Of a stretch of DNA of 31,116 nucleotides, positions 14,765 through 22,260 are shown in pieces (position 1 is the first letter of the stretch; each line of letters starts with the position of its first letter). The notes beneath the pieces are model-generated. The model ran no database searches. It saw only the letters and a program-made list of their open reading frames with translations, and was not told where the DNA came from. The stretch spans positions 1 to 31,116 of the forward strand of contig CAZWTK010000021.1 in NCBI GenBank assembly GCA_964636655.1. Direction: 5' to 3'. Position numbers and translations under genes: made by a program. The DNA is from Fen-549 sp964636655 (lineage in GTDB: Bacteria > Actinomycetota > Thermoleophilia > Gaiellales > Gaiellaceae).

Positions 14765-14779
14765 CGGTGCCAGGCACCG
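14765..14779. repeat. Intergenic palindrome, GGTGCCAGGCACC subtype, short copy
   Basis: CGGTGCCAGGCACCG is a perfect palindrome centred on A14772. It has the core of the 33-nt copies but lacks their ATGTCCC arms. It lies 119 nt before the peroxiredoxin ATG. Confidence 0.75.
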
Positions 14780-14897
14780 GCCCTCATCCGCGGAGAGAAT
14801 TGCTGATGTTTCGGCAGCCTTGGTGATGGAAACGGAAGAGTCGACAAGCGAAAAGCGCGGCCGAGATACGCGGCGCCGACCATCGAGGAGGCAGTCC

Positions 14898-15554
14898 ATG
14901 ACGACAATCGAGGAACCAGAGGTTCGTGCCGCATTTCCGCGCCTGAACGAACCGGCGCCCGCGTTCGATGCCGTGACGACTCACGGAGCGCTCAAGTTGA
15001 CCGACTTCGAGGGTAGCTGGCTGATTCTCTTTTCCCACCCGGCCGATTTCACGCCGGTTTGCACGACCGAGTTCATGGCCTTCGCCGAGATCTACCCGGA
15101 GCTGCAGAAGCGCGGCTGCGAGCTGCTCGGCCTTTCGATCGACAGCGTCACCTCGCATATAGCCTGGATCCGGAATATCGAGGAAAAGACCGGAGTAAAG
15201 ATCCCTTTCCCGATCATCGCCGATCTCGATCGCAAGGTCGCAACCGACTTCGGCATGGTCATGCCGGGCGAGAGCAAGACCGAGACCAGCCGCTGTGTGT
15301 TCGTCATCGACCCGAAGGGCGTCCTGCGGGCGATGATCTACTACCCGCTCACGACCGGGCGCAACATGGACGAGATCGTGCGCCTCATCGATGCACTACA
15401 AACCGCCGACGCGAATAAGGTTGCGACCCCGGCGAACTGGCGACCCGGCGACAAAGTGGTCTTGCCGGCGCCCAACACGACCGAGCTCGCAGAGGAAAGA
15501 GTCGGCGAGGGCTTCGAGTGCGTCGATTGGTACCTCTGCAAGAAATCGCTTTAG
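14898..15554 (+). CDS. Peroxiredoxin, Prx6 group with C-terminal cysteines
   Basis: This 218-residue thiol peroxidase reduces H2O2 and organic peroxides in the cytoplasm. Peroxidatic Cys55 lies in PADFTPVCTTEF, with the supporting Arg in the later region ETSRCVFVIDP. The protein has the long C-terminal domain of the Prx6 group. Unlike simple 1-Cys members it ends in a two-cysteine element, Cys208 and Cys214 in FECVDWYLCKK, as in archaeal Prx6 enzymes where one of these acts in disulfide exchange. The frame is open to 14724, but the family start and GAGGAGG ribosome-binding site fix ATG 14898. The electron donor is unknown; thioredoxin-fold genes lie 7-11 kb away. Confidence 0.93.
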   Translation: MTTIEEPEVRAAFPRLNEPAPAFDAVTTHGALKLTDFEGSWLILFSHPADFTPVCTTEFMAFAEIYPELQKRGCELLGLSIDSVTSHIAWIRNIEEKTGVKIPFPIIADLDRKVATDFGMVMPGESKTETSRCVFVIDPKGVLRAMIYYPLTTGRNMDEIVRLIDALQTADANKVATPANWRPGDKVVLPAPNTTELAEERVGEGFECVDWYLCKKSL

Positions 15555-15586
15555 GGGCTTGTTCCAGATGAGCGAAGGGGGTGGAA

Positions 15587-15814
15587 ATGGCATGCGTTAG
15601 GCCGGATGGGTCGCTCAGCACATCGGGCAGGCTGATGCTCGAGGCCGTGCGCCCGAACTCCAGCGCGGAAGATGTGGCGAGCGCAACCGGGTTGGCGCTC
15701 TATCGGGTTCGCAGCTCGCTTCGAGAGCTTGTCGCCGCCGGCTTCGTCAGCCAGGAGGGCGAACGCTTTACGCAGACCGAGCAGGGGGCCGAGAAGGTGA
15801 AGTCGGGCGGCTGA
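15587..15814 (+). CDS. Small winged-helix DNA-binding protein
   Basis: The protein has 75 residues (77 if GTG 15581 is used). From about residue 14 the pattern is a winged helix-turn-helix: LMLEAVRPNSSAEDVA, then SATGLALYRVRSSLRELVAAGFV as turn and recognition helix, then the wing SQEGERFTQTEQG. It has no ligand domain. It begins 32 nt after the peroxiredoxin stop, with GAAGGGGG 6 nt before ATG 15587, so it may be co-transcribed and could regulate that gene or itself. I cannot name the family more closely. Confidence 0.6.
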   Translation: MACVRPDGSLSTSGRLMLEAVRPNSSAEDVASATGLALYRVRSSLRELVAAGFVSQEGERFTQTEQGAEKVKSGG

Positions 15815-15932
15815 CCGAGCGAGCTCGGAGGCGCGCCGGCGCCGGAGTAGAGAAATGCGAGACAAACGCGGGCGGTCGGGCGGTTCCGCTATCGATGCCG
15901 AGCGCCCACTCCCCTTTCCCCGCCTGGATCAA

Positions 15933-15938
15933 TAGACT
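15933..15938 (+). promoter_or_regulatory. -10 box for leaderless HAD gene
   Basis: TAGACT ends exactly 7 nt before the GTG at 15946 and no Shine-Dalgarno lies between them, the arrangement of a leaderless actinobacterial mRNA. An identical TAGACT at the same distance precedes fabI. Confidence 0.5.
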
Positions 15939-15945
15939 CGTTTAC

Positions 15946-16722
15946 GTGGGCGCGATCCTGATCGACATCGACGGCGTTCTGAGCGTCTCGAACGAGCCGA
16001 TTCCGGGAGCCACCGGCGCCGTTCGCCGCCTGCGCGAGGCCGGCCACCGGCTGCGCTTCCTGACCAACAACACCACCTGCTCGCGCGCGCGCCTGACCAA
16101 GTTGCTGCGCTCGAACGGCTTCGATATCGGCGAAGAGGAGCTGCAGACGACGCCGCGGGCGGCCGCCCGGGCACTCGCCGGCCGCCGCGTCCTGGCCCTG
16201 ACGATGTCTGCGATCGTGGAAGACCTGACGGGGATCGAACTGGTCGGTGAGAGTGCGGACGCCGTGCTCCTCGGTGGGGCGGACGAGACCGAGGAAACCG
16301 GGCGCGTCTTCTCGCACATGAATCTGGCTCGCGCCTTTGCCGAGCTCGAGGCCGGCGCCGAGCTCTTCTGCCTGCACCGGAATCCGTGGTGGCAGACCAA
16401 GCACGGGCCCCTTCTCGACACGGGCGCCTACGTCGCCGGGCTCGAGTACGCGGCCGGAGTGCATGCGACCGTGCTCGGCAAGCCGAGCTCCTCCTTCTTC
16501 GCCGCGGCTCTCGAGGCGCTCGACAGCGACCCCGGCCAGGCTCTGATGGTCGGCGACGACCTCGCATCGGATATCCGTGGCGCCCAGCTACACGGGATGC
16601 GCACAGTGCTCGTGCGCACGGGTAAGTTCCGCCCCGACGTCTACGAGCGCTCGGGGATTCGTCCGACAGTTCTTCTCTCCTCGATCGCGGACCTTCCCGA
16701 ATGGCTTCGGACGGCGCGCTGA
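15946..16722 (+). CDS. HAD-superfamily hydrolase, subfamily IIA (HDHD2-like)
   Basis: The protein has 258 residues. HAD motif I is at the very start (AILIDIDGVL, nucleophile Asp7 and Asp9), motif II is FLTNNT, and motif IV is MVGDDLASDI. The motif-III lysine is in ATVLGKPSSSFF. A C2-type cap sits between motifs II and III. The size and motif spacing match the HDHD2/phosphoglycolate-phosphatase-like group; the substrate is unknown. An ATG at 15895 is in frame, but the region between it and 15946 holds a -10 box and no homology, so GTG 15946 is chosen. Its end overlaps acpS by 22 nt. Confidence 0.85.
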   Translation: MGAILIDIDGVLSVSNEPIPGATGAVRRLREAGHRLRFLTNNTTCSRARLTKLLRSNGFDIGEEELQTTPRAAARALAGRRVLALTMSAIVEDLTGIELVGESADAVLLGGADETEETGRVFSHMNLARAFAELEAGAELFCLHRNPWWQTKHGPLLDTGAYVAGLEYAAGVHATVLGKPSSSFFAAALEALDSDPGQALMVGDDLASDIRGAQLHGMRTVLVRTGKFRPDVYERSGIRPTVLLSSIADLPEWLRTAR

Positions 16723-17090
16723 GGGTCGGCCTCGACCTGATCGAGATCGAGCGGATTCGCTCGGCGCTCGAGCGTCCGCGCTTCCGCGAGCGCTGCTTCA
16801 CCGCGGCCGAGCGCCGCTACTGCGACTCGCGCAGTAATCCGGCCCAGAGCTACGCGGCGCGTTTTGCGGGCAAGGAGGCGGTCGGCAAGGCGCTCGGTTG
16901 CGGCGTGCACTTCACCTGGATGGAGATCGAGATCGCCGGGCGCTCGCGTCCGACCGTCTCGCTCTCGGGGAAGACGAAAGCCTGGGCCGAGAAGATGGGC
17001 GTAGGGTGGGTCGATCTCTCGCTGACTCACTCCAAGGGCATGGCCGCGGCGGTTGCGATCCTCTCGATCGAGGGAGAGGGGTTGGAGTGA
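16701..17090 (+). CDS. acpS: Holo-[acyl-carrier-protein] synthase
   Basis: The protein has 129 residues and transfers 4'-phosphopantetheine from CoA to the serine of ACP. The two Mg2+/CoA signatures are present: VGLDLIEIERI with Asp12, and AARFAGKEAVGKALG with Glu59. The C-terminal VDLSLTHSKGMAAAVAIL is also typical. The gene starts inside the HAD gene and its stop overlaps the next GTG (GTGA), so it lies in a tightly packed operon with the NAD(P)HX repair enzyme, a very common pairing. It supplies active ACP for fatty acid synthesis, to which fabI in this window also belongs. Confidence 0.93.
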   Translation: MASDGALRVGLDLIEIERIRSALERPRFRERCFTAAERRYCDSRSNPAQSYAARFAGKEAVGKALGCGVHFTWMEIEIAGRSRPTVSLSGKTKAWAEKMGVGWVDLSLTHSKGMAAAVAILSIEGEGLE

Positions 17091-18505
17091 ACAACCGCTC
17101 AGCCCTCGAGCCGCTCTTCTCTTCCGCTGAGATGCGCGCGGTCGAGGAGGCTTACCCTGGCTATCCCGACTCGATGCGCGAGCTGATGGTGCGAGCCGGA
17201 ACGGCAACCGCCGAGGCGGCGTTACGCCGCTTTCCCGACGCGAAGACTTTCACCGTCGTTTGCGGTGGCGGCTCCAACGGTGGCGACGGGCTGGTGGCGG
17301 CCGACGTTCTGCGCTCGAGCGGGCGAGAGGTGCGCGTCGTCGAGGCAAAGGGCGCGGAGCGCGAGCTGGGTGACCCGGACGTGATCGTGGACGCGCTCTT
17401 CGGCACCGGCTTCTCCGGAGCGCCGCGTGACGATGCCGCAGCCCTGATCGAGCGGATCAACTCGCTCGGGGCGCCGGTTGTCGCGGTCGACATCGCCTCG
17501 GGCGTGGACGCTTCGTCCGGAGAGGTCGCAGGGCCCGCGGTGAACGCCACGGCGACGGTCACCTTCTACGCGCGCAAGGTCGGGCACGTCGTGGCGCCCG
17601 GCCGCTTCCGGCGCGGCGAGTTGGAGATCGTGGACATCGGTCTTAAGGGCGGCGAGACCGCCTGCCACTTGGCCGGGCCCGGACTGCTCTCGCTGCTTCC
17701 GCCGCGGAAGGAGTCCGACACCAAGTTCAGCGCCGGCTCGGTGCTCGTCGTCGGCGGCTCGCCCGGTTTCTCCGGCGCCGTCTGCCTGGCCGGCGAAGCG
17801 GCCTTCCGCGCCGACGCCGGCTACGTCACGGTCGTGATTCCCCGCTCCCTCCTTCTACCGATCGAGATCAACCTGGTCGAGGCCGTGAAGCGCCCGGCGC
17901 CCGAGGACGAGAACGGACACCTGACGACCGAGGCGCTGTCGCTCGTTGCCGAGCTCGAGCCGCGTGCCCAGGCGCTCGCGCTGGGCCCGGGAATCGGGCG
18001 CTCGAAGGAAACACGGGCGTTCGTGCGCGAGCTGCTCGAGCAGACGACGCTGCCGGCCGTCGTGGATGCCGACGCCCTGTTCGGGCTCGAGCCGGGGAAA
18101 TGGGCTTCTCCGGCGATCCTGACGCCACACGCCGGCGAGCTGGCGCGCCTGCTCGGCAAGGACTCGGCCTGGGTGAACGAGCATCGCCTGGCCGCCGCAC
18201 GCGAGTGCGCCGATCGGTTCGCGGCGGTGACGCTGCTCAAGGGCGCCGACACGATAGTCGCCTCACCCTCGGGCGAGGCGCTGGTGTGCGAAGAGGGACC
18301 CCCAGTCCTAGCGACCGCCGGTTCGGGCGACGTCCTTACCGGTGTCGTGGCCGCTTTCCTGGCCAAGGGCCTGGAGCCGGCGCTCGCCGCCGCGGGGGCC
18401 GCAGTCGCTCACGGCCGGGCCGCGCAGCTGATCGAGCCACAGGCCGGCGTTGTGGCCGGCGATGTAGCACGGATGCTGCCGCTGGCGATCTCGTACGATC
18501 GCTGA
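17087..18505 (+). CDS. nnr: Bifunctional NAD(P)H-hydrate epimerase / ADP- or ATP-dependent dehydratase
   Basis: This 472-residue fusion repairs hydrated NADH and NADPH. The N-terminal epimerase (YjeF_N type, about 1-205) shows CGGGSNGGDG at 59-68, DALFGTGF and the Asp of VAVDIASGVDA. The C-terminal dehydratase (about 215-472) has VLVVGGSPGFSGA, ILTPHAGELARLLG, LLKGADTIV and the nucleotide/catalytic motif TAGSGDVLTG. The GTG at 17087 overlaps the acpS stop by 4 nt; the longer open frame upstream is the shadow of acpS. It is followed by alr, the frequent acpS-nnr-alr order. Confidence 0.94.
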   Translation: MNNRSALEPLFSSAEMRAVEEAYPGYPDSMRELMVRAGTATAEAALRRFPDAKTFTVVCGGGSNGGDGLVAADVLRSSGREVRVVEAKGAERELGDPDVIVDALFGTGFSGAPRDDAAALIERINSLGAPVVAVDIASGVDASSGEVAGPAVNATATVTFYARKVGHVVAPGRFRRGELEIVDIGLKGGETACHLAGPGLLSLLPPRKESDTKFSAGSVLVVGGSPGFSGAVCLAGEAAFRADAGYVTVVIPRSLLLPIEINLVEAVKRPAPEDENGHLTTEALSLVAELEPRAQALALGPGIGRSKETRAFVRELLEQTTLPAVVDADALFGLEPGKWASPAILTPHAGELARLLGKDSAWVNEHRLAAARECADRFAAVTLLKGADTIVASPSGEALVCEEGPPVLATAGSGDVLTGVVAAFLAKGLEPALAAAGAAVAHGRAAQLIEPQAGVVAGDVARMLPLAISYDR

Positions 18506-18574
18506 AAGCAATCGTGCTGCCCCATCCAACGGTCGCAGACGGCCAGAGCCCGAGCGGGAATGCGCCCGTCCTTC

Positions 18575-18580
18575 TACGAT
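18575..18580 (+). promoter_or_regulatory. -10 box for leaderless alr
   Basis: TACGAT ends 6 nt before ATG 18587. No ribosome-binding site is present, so a leaderless alr transcript is likely in addition to read-through from the operon upstream. The 18506-18574 gap shows nothing else. Confidence 0.45.
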
Positions 18581-18586
18581 GAAGCG

Positions 18587-19609
18587 ATGCACCGCTCGCA
18601 GCTCACGATCGACCTGGGCGCCGTCCGCCGCAACATCAGGCGTTTGATCGCCGCGCTCGACGGGGCCGATCTCTGGGCGGTCGTGAAGGCTGACGCCTAC
18701 GGGCACGGGGCGGTGGACGTGGCCGGCGTGGCGCTGAGCGAGGGCGCTCGCACGCTTTGCGTCGTCACGCTTGCCGAGGCGCTCGAGCTGCGCGCCGAAT
18801 ACCCGACGGCGCGCATCCTGGTGATGAGCCCTCTTCTCCCGGCCGAGATCGCTCGGGCCCGCGAGGCGGGATTGGAGATCACCGTCGTGGACGCGGACAT
18901 TCCCGAGGGCGTGCGAGCCCACCTCAAGCTCGACACGGGCATGGGGCGCTTCGGGCTCTCGGAGCTTCTCTCCGCGCCTGGCCGTAACGTCGTCGGGCTG
19001 ATGAGCCATCTCGCCACCGCCGACTACGACCTCGAGTTCGCGCGTGCCCAGGTCGAGCGCTTCCGCGCGATCACCGAGCCCTATGCCGGGCTGACGCGCC
19101 ACATCGCCAACAGCGCGGCCGTCCTGCGCATCCCGGAGGCGAGCTTCGATGCCGCCCGCTGCGGTATCGCGCTCTACGGCCTGTCGCCCTTCGGTGCCGA
19201 TCCGGCCGAGGACGATCTGGAGCCGGTGCTGCGCTGGGAGAGTCGTTTGGCTCAGGTGAAGCAGCTTCAGCCTGGCGAGAGCACCGGCTACGGGCGTCGC
19301 TTTGTCGCCAGCGAGCCGACCTGGATCGGGCTCGTCCCCGCCGGCTACGCGGACGGCTTCCGCCGCGACATGACGGGCACCGAGGTGCTCGTCGAGGGCA
19401 AGCGCCGGCCGGTGATCGGGACCGTCTCGATGGATTCCTTCGCCGTTTCGCTCGAGCGCGAGGTGCTGGTCGACACGCCGGTCGTGATCGTCGGAGACGG
19501 CCTGTTCGTCGAGGATCACGCACGCGTTGCCGACACGATCAACTACGAGATCACCTGCGGCATCTGCTCCGATCGCCGCCGCGCGCGCCGTGTCCTCGTC
19601 GACGCCTAA
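18587..19609 (+). CDS. alr: Alanine racemase
   Basis: This 340-residue PLP enzyme makes D-alanine for peptidoglycan. Lys34 in AVVKADAYGHG carries PLP. The barrel ends with HIANSAAVL and RCGIALYGLSP, and the C-terminal domain has the catalytic tyrosine region STGYGRRF, GTVSMDSF and NYEITCGI. It is a little shorter than the usual 360-380. The frame extends to an ATG at 18560, but ATG 18587 follows a -10-like TACGAT by 6 nt and matches the family start (HRSQLTIDLGAVRRN). The last 20 nt overlap the next gene. The D,D-carboxypeptidase and LysM genes of this window act on the same wall. Confidence 0.93.
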   Translation: MHRSQLTIDLGAVRRNIRRLIAALDGADLWAVVKADAYGHGAVDVAGVALSEGARTLCVVTLAEALELRAEYPTARILVMSPLLPAEIARAREAGLEITVVDADIPEGVRAHLKLDTGMGRFGLSELLSAPGRNVVGLMSHLATADYDLEFARAQVERFRAITEPYAGLTRHIANSAAVLRIPEASFDAARCGIALYGLSPFGADPAEDDLEPVLRWESRLAQVKQLQPGESTGYGRRFVASEPTWIGLVPAGYADGFRRDMTGTEVLVEGKRRPVIGTVSMDSFAVSLEREVLVDTPVVIVGDGLFVEDHARVADTINYEITCGICSDRRRARRVLVDA

Positions 19610-20651
19610 CCTGCTCGAGCTCGTTCGCGCCGCTCTGGCCGGCGAGGAGGCCTATCTAGTCGGCGGTGCCGTGCGGGACGAGTTGCTCGGTCGCGAGCTC
19701 GTCGATCTCGACGTCGTTTGCCTCGATTCGAGGACGGCGGCGCGCGCGTTCGCGAAGGAAAGTGGCGGCGCACCCTTTCCTCTCTCGGAGCGTCACGGTG
19801 CCTGGCGGGTGGCGTTTCCGAGCGGCGAGTGCGTCGATTTCACGCCGCTGCGCGGAACGCTGGCCGAGGATCTGGCGCTGCGCGACTTCACCGTCAACGC
19901 GATCGCCGAGCCGCTTGCCGGAGGCGAGGTGGTCGATCCGTTCGATGGGCGGGGCGATCTCGCCGAGCGGCGGCTGAAGGCCGTCTCCGAACGCGTCTTC
20001 GACGACGATCCGCTGCGACTGCTGCGTGCGGTCAGGTTCGAGGAGGAGCTCGGCCTTCGGCTCGATCGGAAGAGCGAGGAGCTTCTCCGTTCGCGTGTCC
20101 AGCGGGTGAGCGAGCCCGCGGGCGAGCGCATCCTGGTCGAGTTGGAGAAGCTTGGCTGGGCGGGTTACGAGCGCCTCGACGAGCTGGGCCTGCTTGCTCC
20201 CCTGGGTGGATCGCTAGCGCTTGCCGGCCGCGTCGAGCGCTCACTTGCCGATTCACCGGGGCTTCGGCTGGTGACCGTCTTCGGCAAGGGTCTGCGCCGC
20301 CTTCCAATCTCGGGCGAGCTCGATCGCTATCTCGGCAAGCTGCTGGGCGCCAAGCTCCCCGCTGACGACTCACCGCGCCAGATCCATCGCTTCCGCCGCG
20401 CGGCCGAGCCCTGGGCGATCGATGCACTCGCCTTTCTCGGCACAGGCGAATTCGCGGAGAATGTTCGCATCGCCCGTGAGACCGAGCCCGACGAGCCGCT
20501 GCTTCGCGGCGACGAGCTCGGTATCTCTCCCGGACCGCTGGTCGGCGAGCTGCTCGATCTGATCGCCGAGGAACGAGCCGCCGGGACGATCGCGACGCGT
20601 GAGGAAGCGCTCGAGCTGGTGCGCGACGAGCTCGCGCGCCGGGATTCCTAG
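19590..20651 (+). CDS. cca: CCA-adding/poly(A)-polymerase-type nucleotidyltransferase
   Basis: The protein has 353 residues. The class II nucleotidyltransferase head is clear: YLVGGAVRDELLGRELVDLDVV gives the Gly-Gly pair (25-26) and the metal-binding Asp39 and Asp41. RDFTVNAIA, the neck DPFDGRGDL and the base-reading DDPLRLLRAVRFEEELG follow. It is shorter than actinobacterial CCA enzymes with an HD domain, and I see no HD motif. It could add the full CCA tail or only part of it; sequence alone does not decide. The GTG start lies inside alr (20-nt overlap). Its TAG stop shares the palindrome CTAG with the stop of the convergent gene on the other strand. Confidence 0.85.
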   Translation: MSSSTPNLLELVRAALAGEEAYLVGGAVRDELLGRELVDLDVVCLDSRTAARAFAKESGGAPFPLSERHGAWRVAFPSGECVDFTPLRGTLAEDLALRDFTVNAIAEPLAGGEVVDPFDGRGDLAERRLKAVSERVFDDDPLRLLRAVRFEEELGLRLDRKSEELLRSRVQRVSEPAGERILVELEKLGWAGYERLDELGLLAPLGGSLALAGRVERSLADSPGLRLVTVFGKGLRRLPISGELDRYLGKLLGAKLPADDSPRQIHRFRRAAEPWAIDALAFLGTGEFAENVRIARETEPDEPLLRGDELGISPGPLVGELLDLIAEERAAGTIATREEALELVRDELARRDS

Positions 20652-21097
20652 CTCGCGCGCTTTGCGCTGAGCGGGCAGGCCTCGTTTGCGCAGGCCGGGC
20701 AGACGCGGGCGCGGACGTCGATCGAGCCGAGTAAGAATAGGAGGTAGAAGCCACCGAGGGCGAGCGGGAAGCGCCAGAGCCAGCTCGGGGGGAGCAGGAA
20801 GATCAGGACGAGCGCGATCGAGGTCAACGTTAGTTCCGCGCTCGTGTACGGACCCGTTTTGAGCTCTTTTCGCATCAGGCGGGCGATCGGGCCGAGAACG
20901 ACGTGCCCGCAGCGGTCACGAGCCGAGCACTTGCTGCAGAAGATCGCAACCGTCACGAGCAAGGAGACGGCTGCGAGCGCCGCGTAGGCGATCCCGAGCG
21001 CCGGCGACTCGAGCCAGCCGGCCAGCGCCGCGACGGCAACGGCGCCCGCGAATGCGATCAGGCTGAGAACTCCATAGACCTTGACCGGCACTCGCAT
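20648..21097 (-). CDS. Small multi-pass membrane protein with cysteine clusters, unknown function
   Basis: The protein has 149 residues. Helices lie at about 6-28 (VYGVLSLIAFAGAVAVAALAG), 32-51, 86-100 and 106-120. Between helices 2 and 3 is a basic loop with CSKCSARDRCGH. The C-terminal tail has CPACANEACPLSA. The two clusters, probably on the same side of the membrane, could bind a metal or an iron-sulfur cluster; the family is not known to me. The ATG at 21097 is the first one that precedes the membrane helices; the long frame upstream is a shadow of the divergent methyltransferase gene. The stop overlaps the cca stop tail to tail. Confidence 0.7.
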   Translation of the reverse strand: MRVPVKVYGVLSLIAFAGAVAVAALAGWLESPALGIAYAALAAVSLLVTVAIFCSKCSARDRCGHVVLGPIARLMRKELKTGPYTSAELTLTSIALVLIFLLPPSWLWRFPLALGGFYLLFLLGSIDVRARVCPACANEACPLSAKRAS

Positions 21098-21156
21098 CTC
21101 CCGTCTTCGAGCTCGAGCATGTTGCGAGCGAAGGAAGCCCCAACCTCCTCCCCAAG

Positions 21157-21214
21157 GTGATCCTATCGAGGAGAATGGCTTGCGTGTGTGCCAGGTTCGT
21201 GAATGAAGGATCAC
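21157..21214. repeat. Inverted repeat upstream of the methyltransferase gene
   Basis: GTGATCCT (21157-21164) and AGGATCAC (21207-21214) are perfect 8-nt arms 42 nt apart. The right arm includes the methyltransferase ribosome-binding site AAGGA. It may be an operator, an RNA fold that hides the start, or a small mobile palindrome. No single reading is compelling. Confidence 0.4.
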
Positions 21215-21215
21215 G

Positions 21216-21971
21216 TTGAACTCGACCGAATCGCCGGAAGCTCCCGGCGAGCATGAGGAGTGGAACGATGTTGTTCGGGCCCGATTCGCGCGGGACGCGG
21301 AGTCTTTTGCGGAGCGGTCGAGCGAGCTGATTCCGGAGATCAGTGAGCGAGCGGCACGTCTTTTGGCGCCGCTACGCGGCGACGAGCGCGCTCTCGACGT
21401 CGGTACCGGAGCGGGAGCCCTGGCGCTCGGACTGGCGCCCCTGGTCGGCGAGGTCGTAGGTTGCGACATCGTGCCCGAGCTTCTGGCCGAGGCCAGGAAG
21501 CTGGCGGTCGATCTGACGAACCTGAGCTTCATCGAGGGCGACGTCCTCGCCCTGCCGTTCGAAGACGCGAGCTTCGACATCGTCGGCACGTTTCGCACCC
21601 TCCACCACGTCGAACGTCTCGAGCGGGCGCTCGAAGAGCTGGTGCGGGTCACGAAACCGGACGGGCGTCTGCTCATCATCGACCAGCTGGCGTCGTCCGA
21701 TGCCGCGCGCGCACGTGAAATGGACGAGTTCGAGCGCTTACGCGACAGCTCTCACGCGCGCACCTTCTCCGATCAGGGGATGCGTGCGCTCTTCGACGTG
21801 AACGGGCTCGTCCTCTTGCGTCAGGAGATCGTGGCGACGGAGCGAGATATCGAGGCGTCTCTCGATCGCGCCGGTTGTCAGGGCGAAGCGCGTGAGCGCG
21901 CCCGGCGGCTTGTACCCGGCGCCACCTTTACCGTCGAGTTGGGCTGGTACGTGCTCGAGCGTCCTGGCTAG
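21216..21971 (+). CDS. Class I SAM-dependent methyltransferase
   Basis: The protein has 251 residues. SAM motif I is LDVGTGAG at 60-67, followed by the acidic ribose-binding region CDIVPELL, motif II around FEDASFDIVGTFRTLHHV and motif III PDGRLLIID. This is the UbiE/methyltransferase-11 type; the substrate is unknown. The start is TTG at 21216 with AAGGA 6 nt upstream; no ATG or GTG lies in frame before the fold begins. The C-terminal 70 residues contain a conserved-looking acidic/Arg helix (SHARTFSDQGMRALF). It is divergent from the cysteine-rich membrane protein and convergent with the redox operon. Confidence 0.85.
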   Translation: MNSTESPEAPGEHEEWNDVVRARFARDAESFAERSSELIPEISERAARLLAPLRGDERALDVGTGAGALALGLAPLVGEVVGCDIVPELLAEARKLAVDLTNLSFIEGDVLALPFEDASFDIVGTFRTLHHVERLERALEELVRVTKPDGRLLIIDQLASSDAARAREMDEFERLRDSSHARTFSDQGMRALFDVNGLVLLRQEIVATERDIEASLDRAGCQGEARERARRLVPGATFTVELGWYVLERPG

Positions 21972-21975
21972 CCCA

Positions 21976-22008
21976 GCCATGTCCCGGTGCCAGGCACGGG
22001 GACATGGC
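21976..22008. repeat. Intergenic palindrome, GGTGCCAGGCACC subtype, copy 2 (identical to copy 1)
   Basis: This 33-nt element is identical to 9799-9831, including its one mismatched pair. It begins 5 nt after the methyltransferase stop, in the 289-nt gap between two converging genes, so it cannot be an operator for either start. Confidence 0.85.
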
Positions 22009-22214
22009 CCTTTCGGGCACGTCCAGGGCAATCCGCTCTATAGCAAAAATCCCGCCGCGAGCTGCGCTTTTCCGCAGGCGCCTCGTCTCGAGCGGACACG
22101 GCTCTCGTCCAGTGGAAGTCGTGTGTTCTTCGAATCTCGGGAACCGTCTCGATCGGCGCGACCGTTGGGTTCCTTGGCAAACATGAGGAATCGGATCGTC
22201 CGGCGCGGTCATGT

Positions 22215-22233
22215 CCCGGTGCCAGGCACCGGG
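22215..22233. repeat. Intergenic palindrome, GGTGCCAGGCACC subtype, copy 3
   Basis: CCCGGTGCCAGGCACCGGG is a perfect 19-nt palindrome centred on A22224, preceded by CATGT as in the long copies but without the matching right arm. It lies 28 nt beyond the end of the redoxin gene. The remaining 22009-22209 shows no gene or structure I can support. Confidence 0.8.
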
Positions 22234-22260
22234 CGGGCGCGCGAATTCGAAACTCGTTCG

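Noticed and set aside
16898..17086. N-terminal extension of the NAD(P)HX repair enzyme
   Set aside because: It is the shifted frame of acpS; GTG 17087 with its GTGA overlap gives a normal family start.
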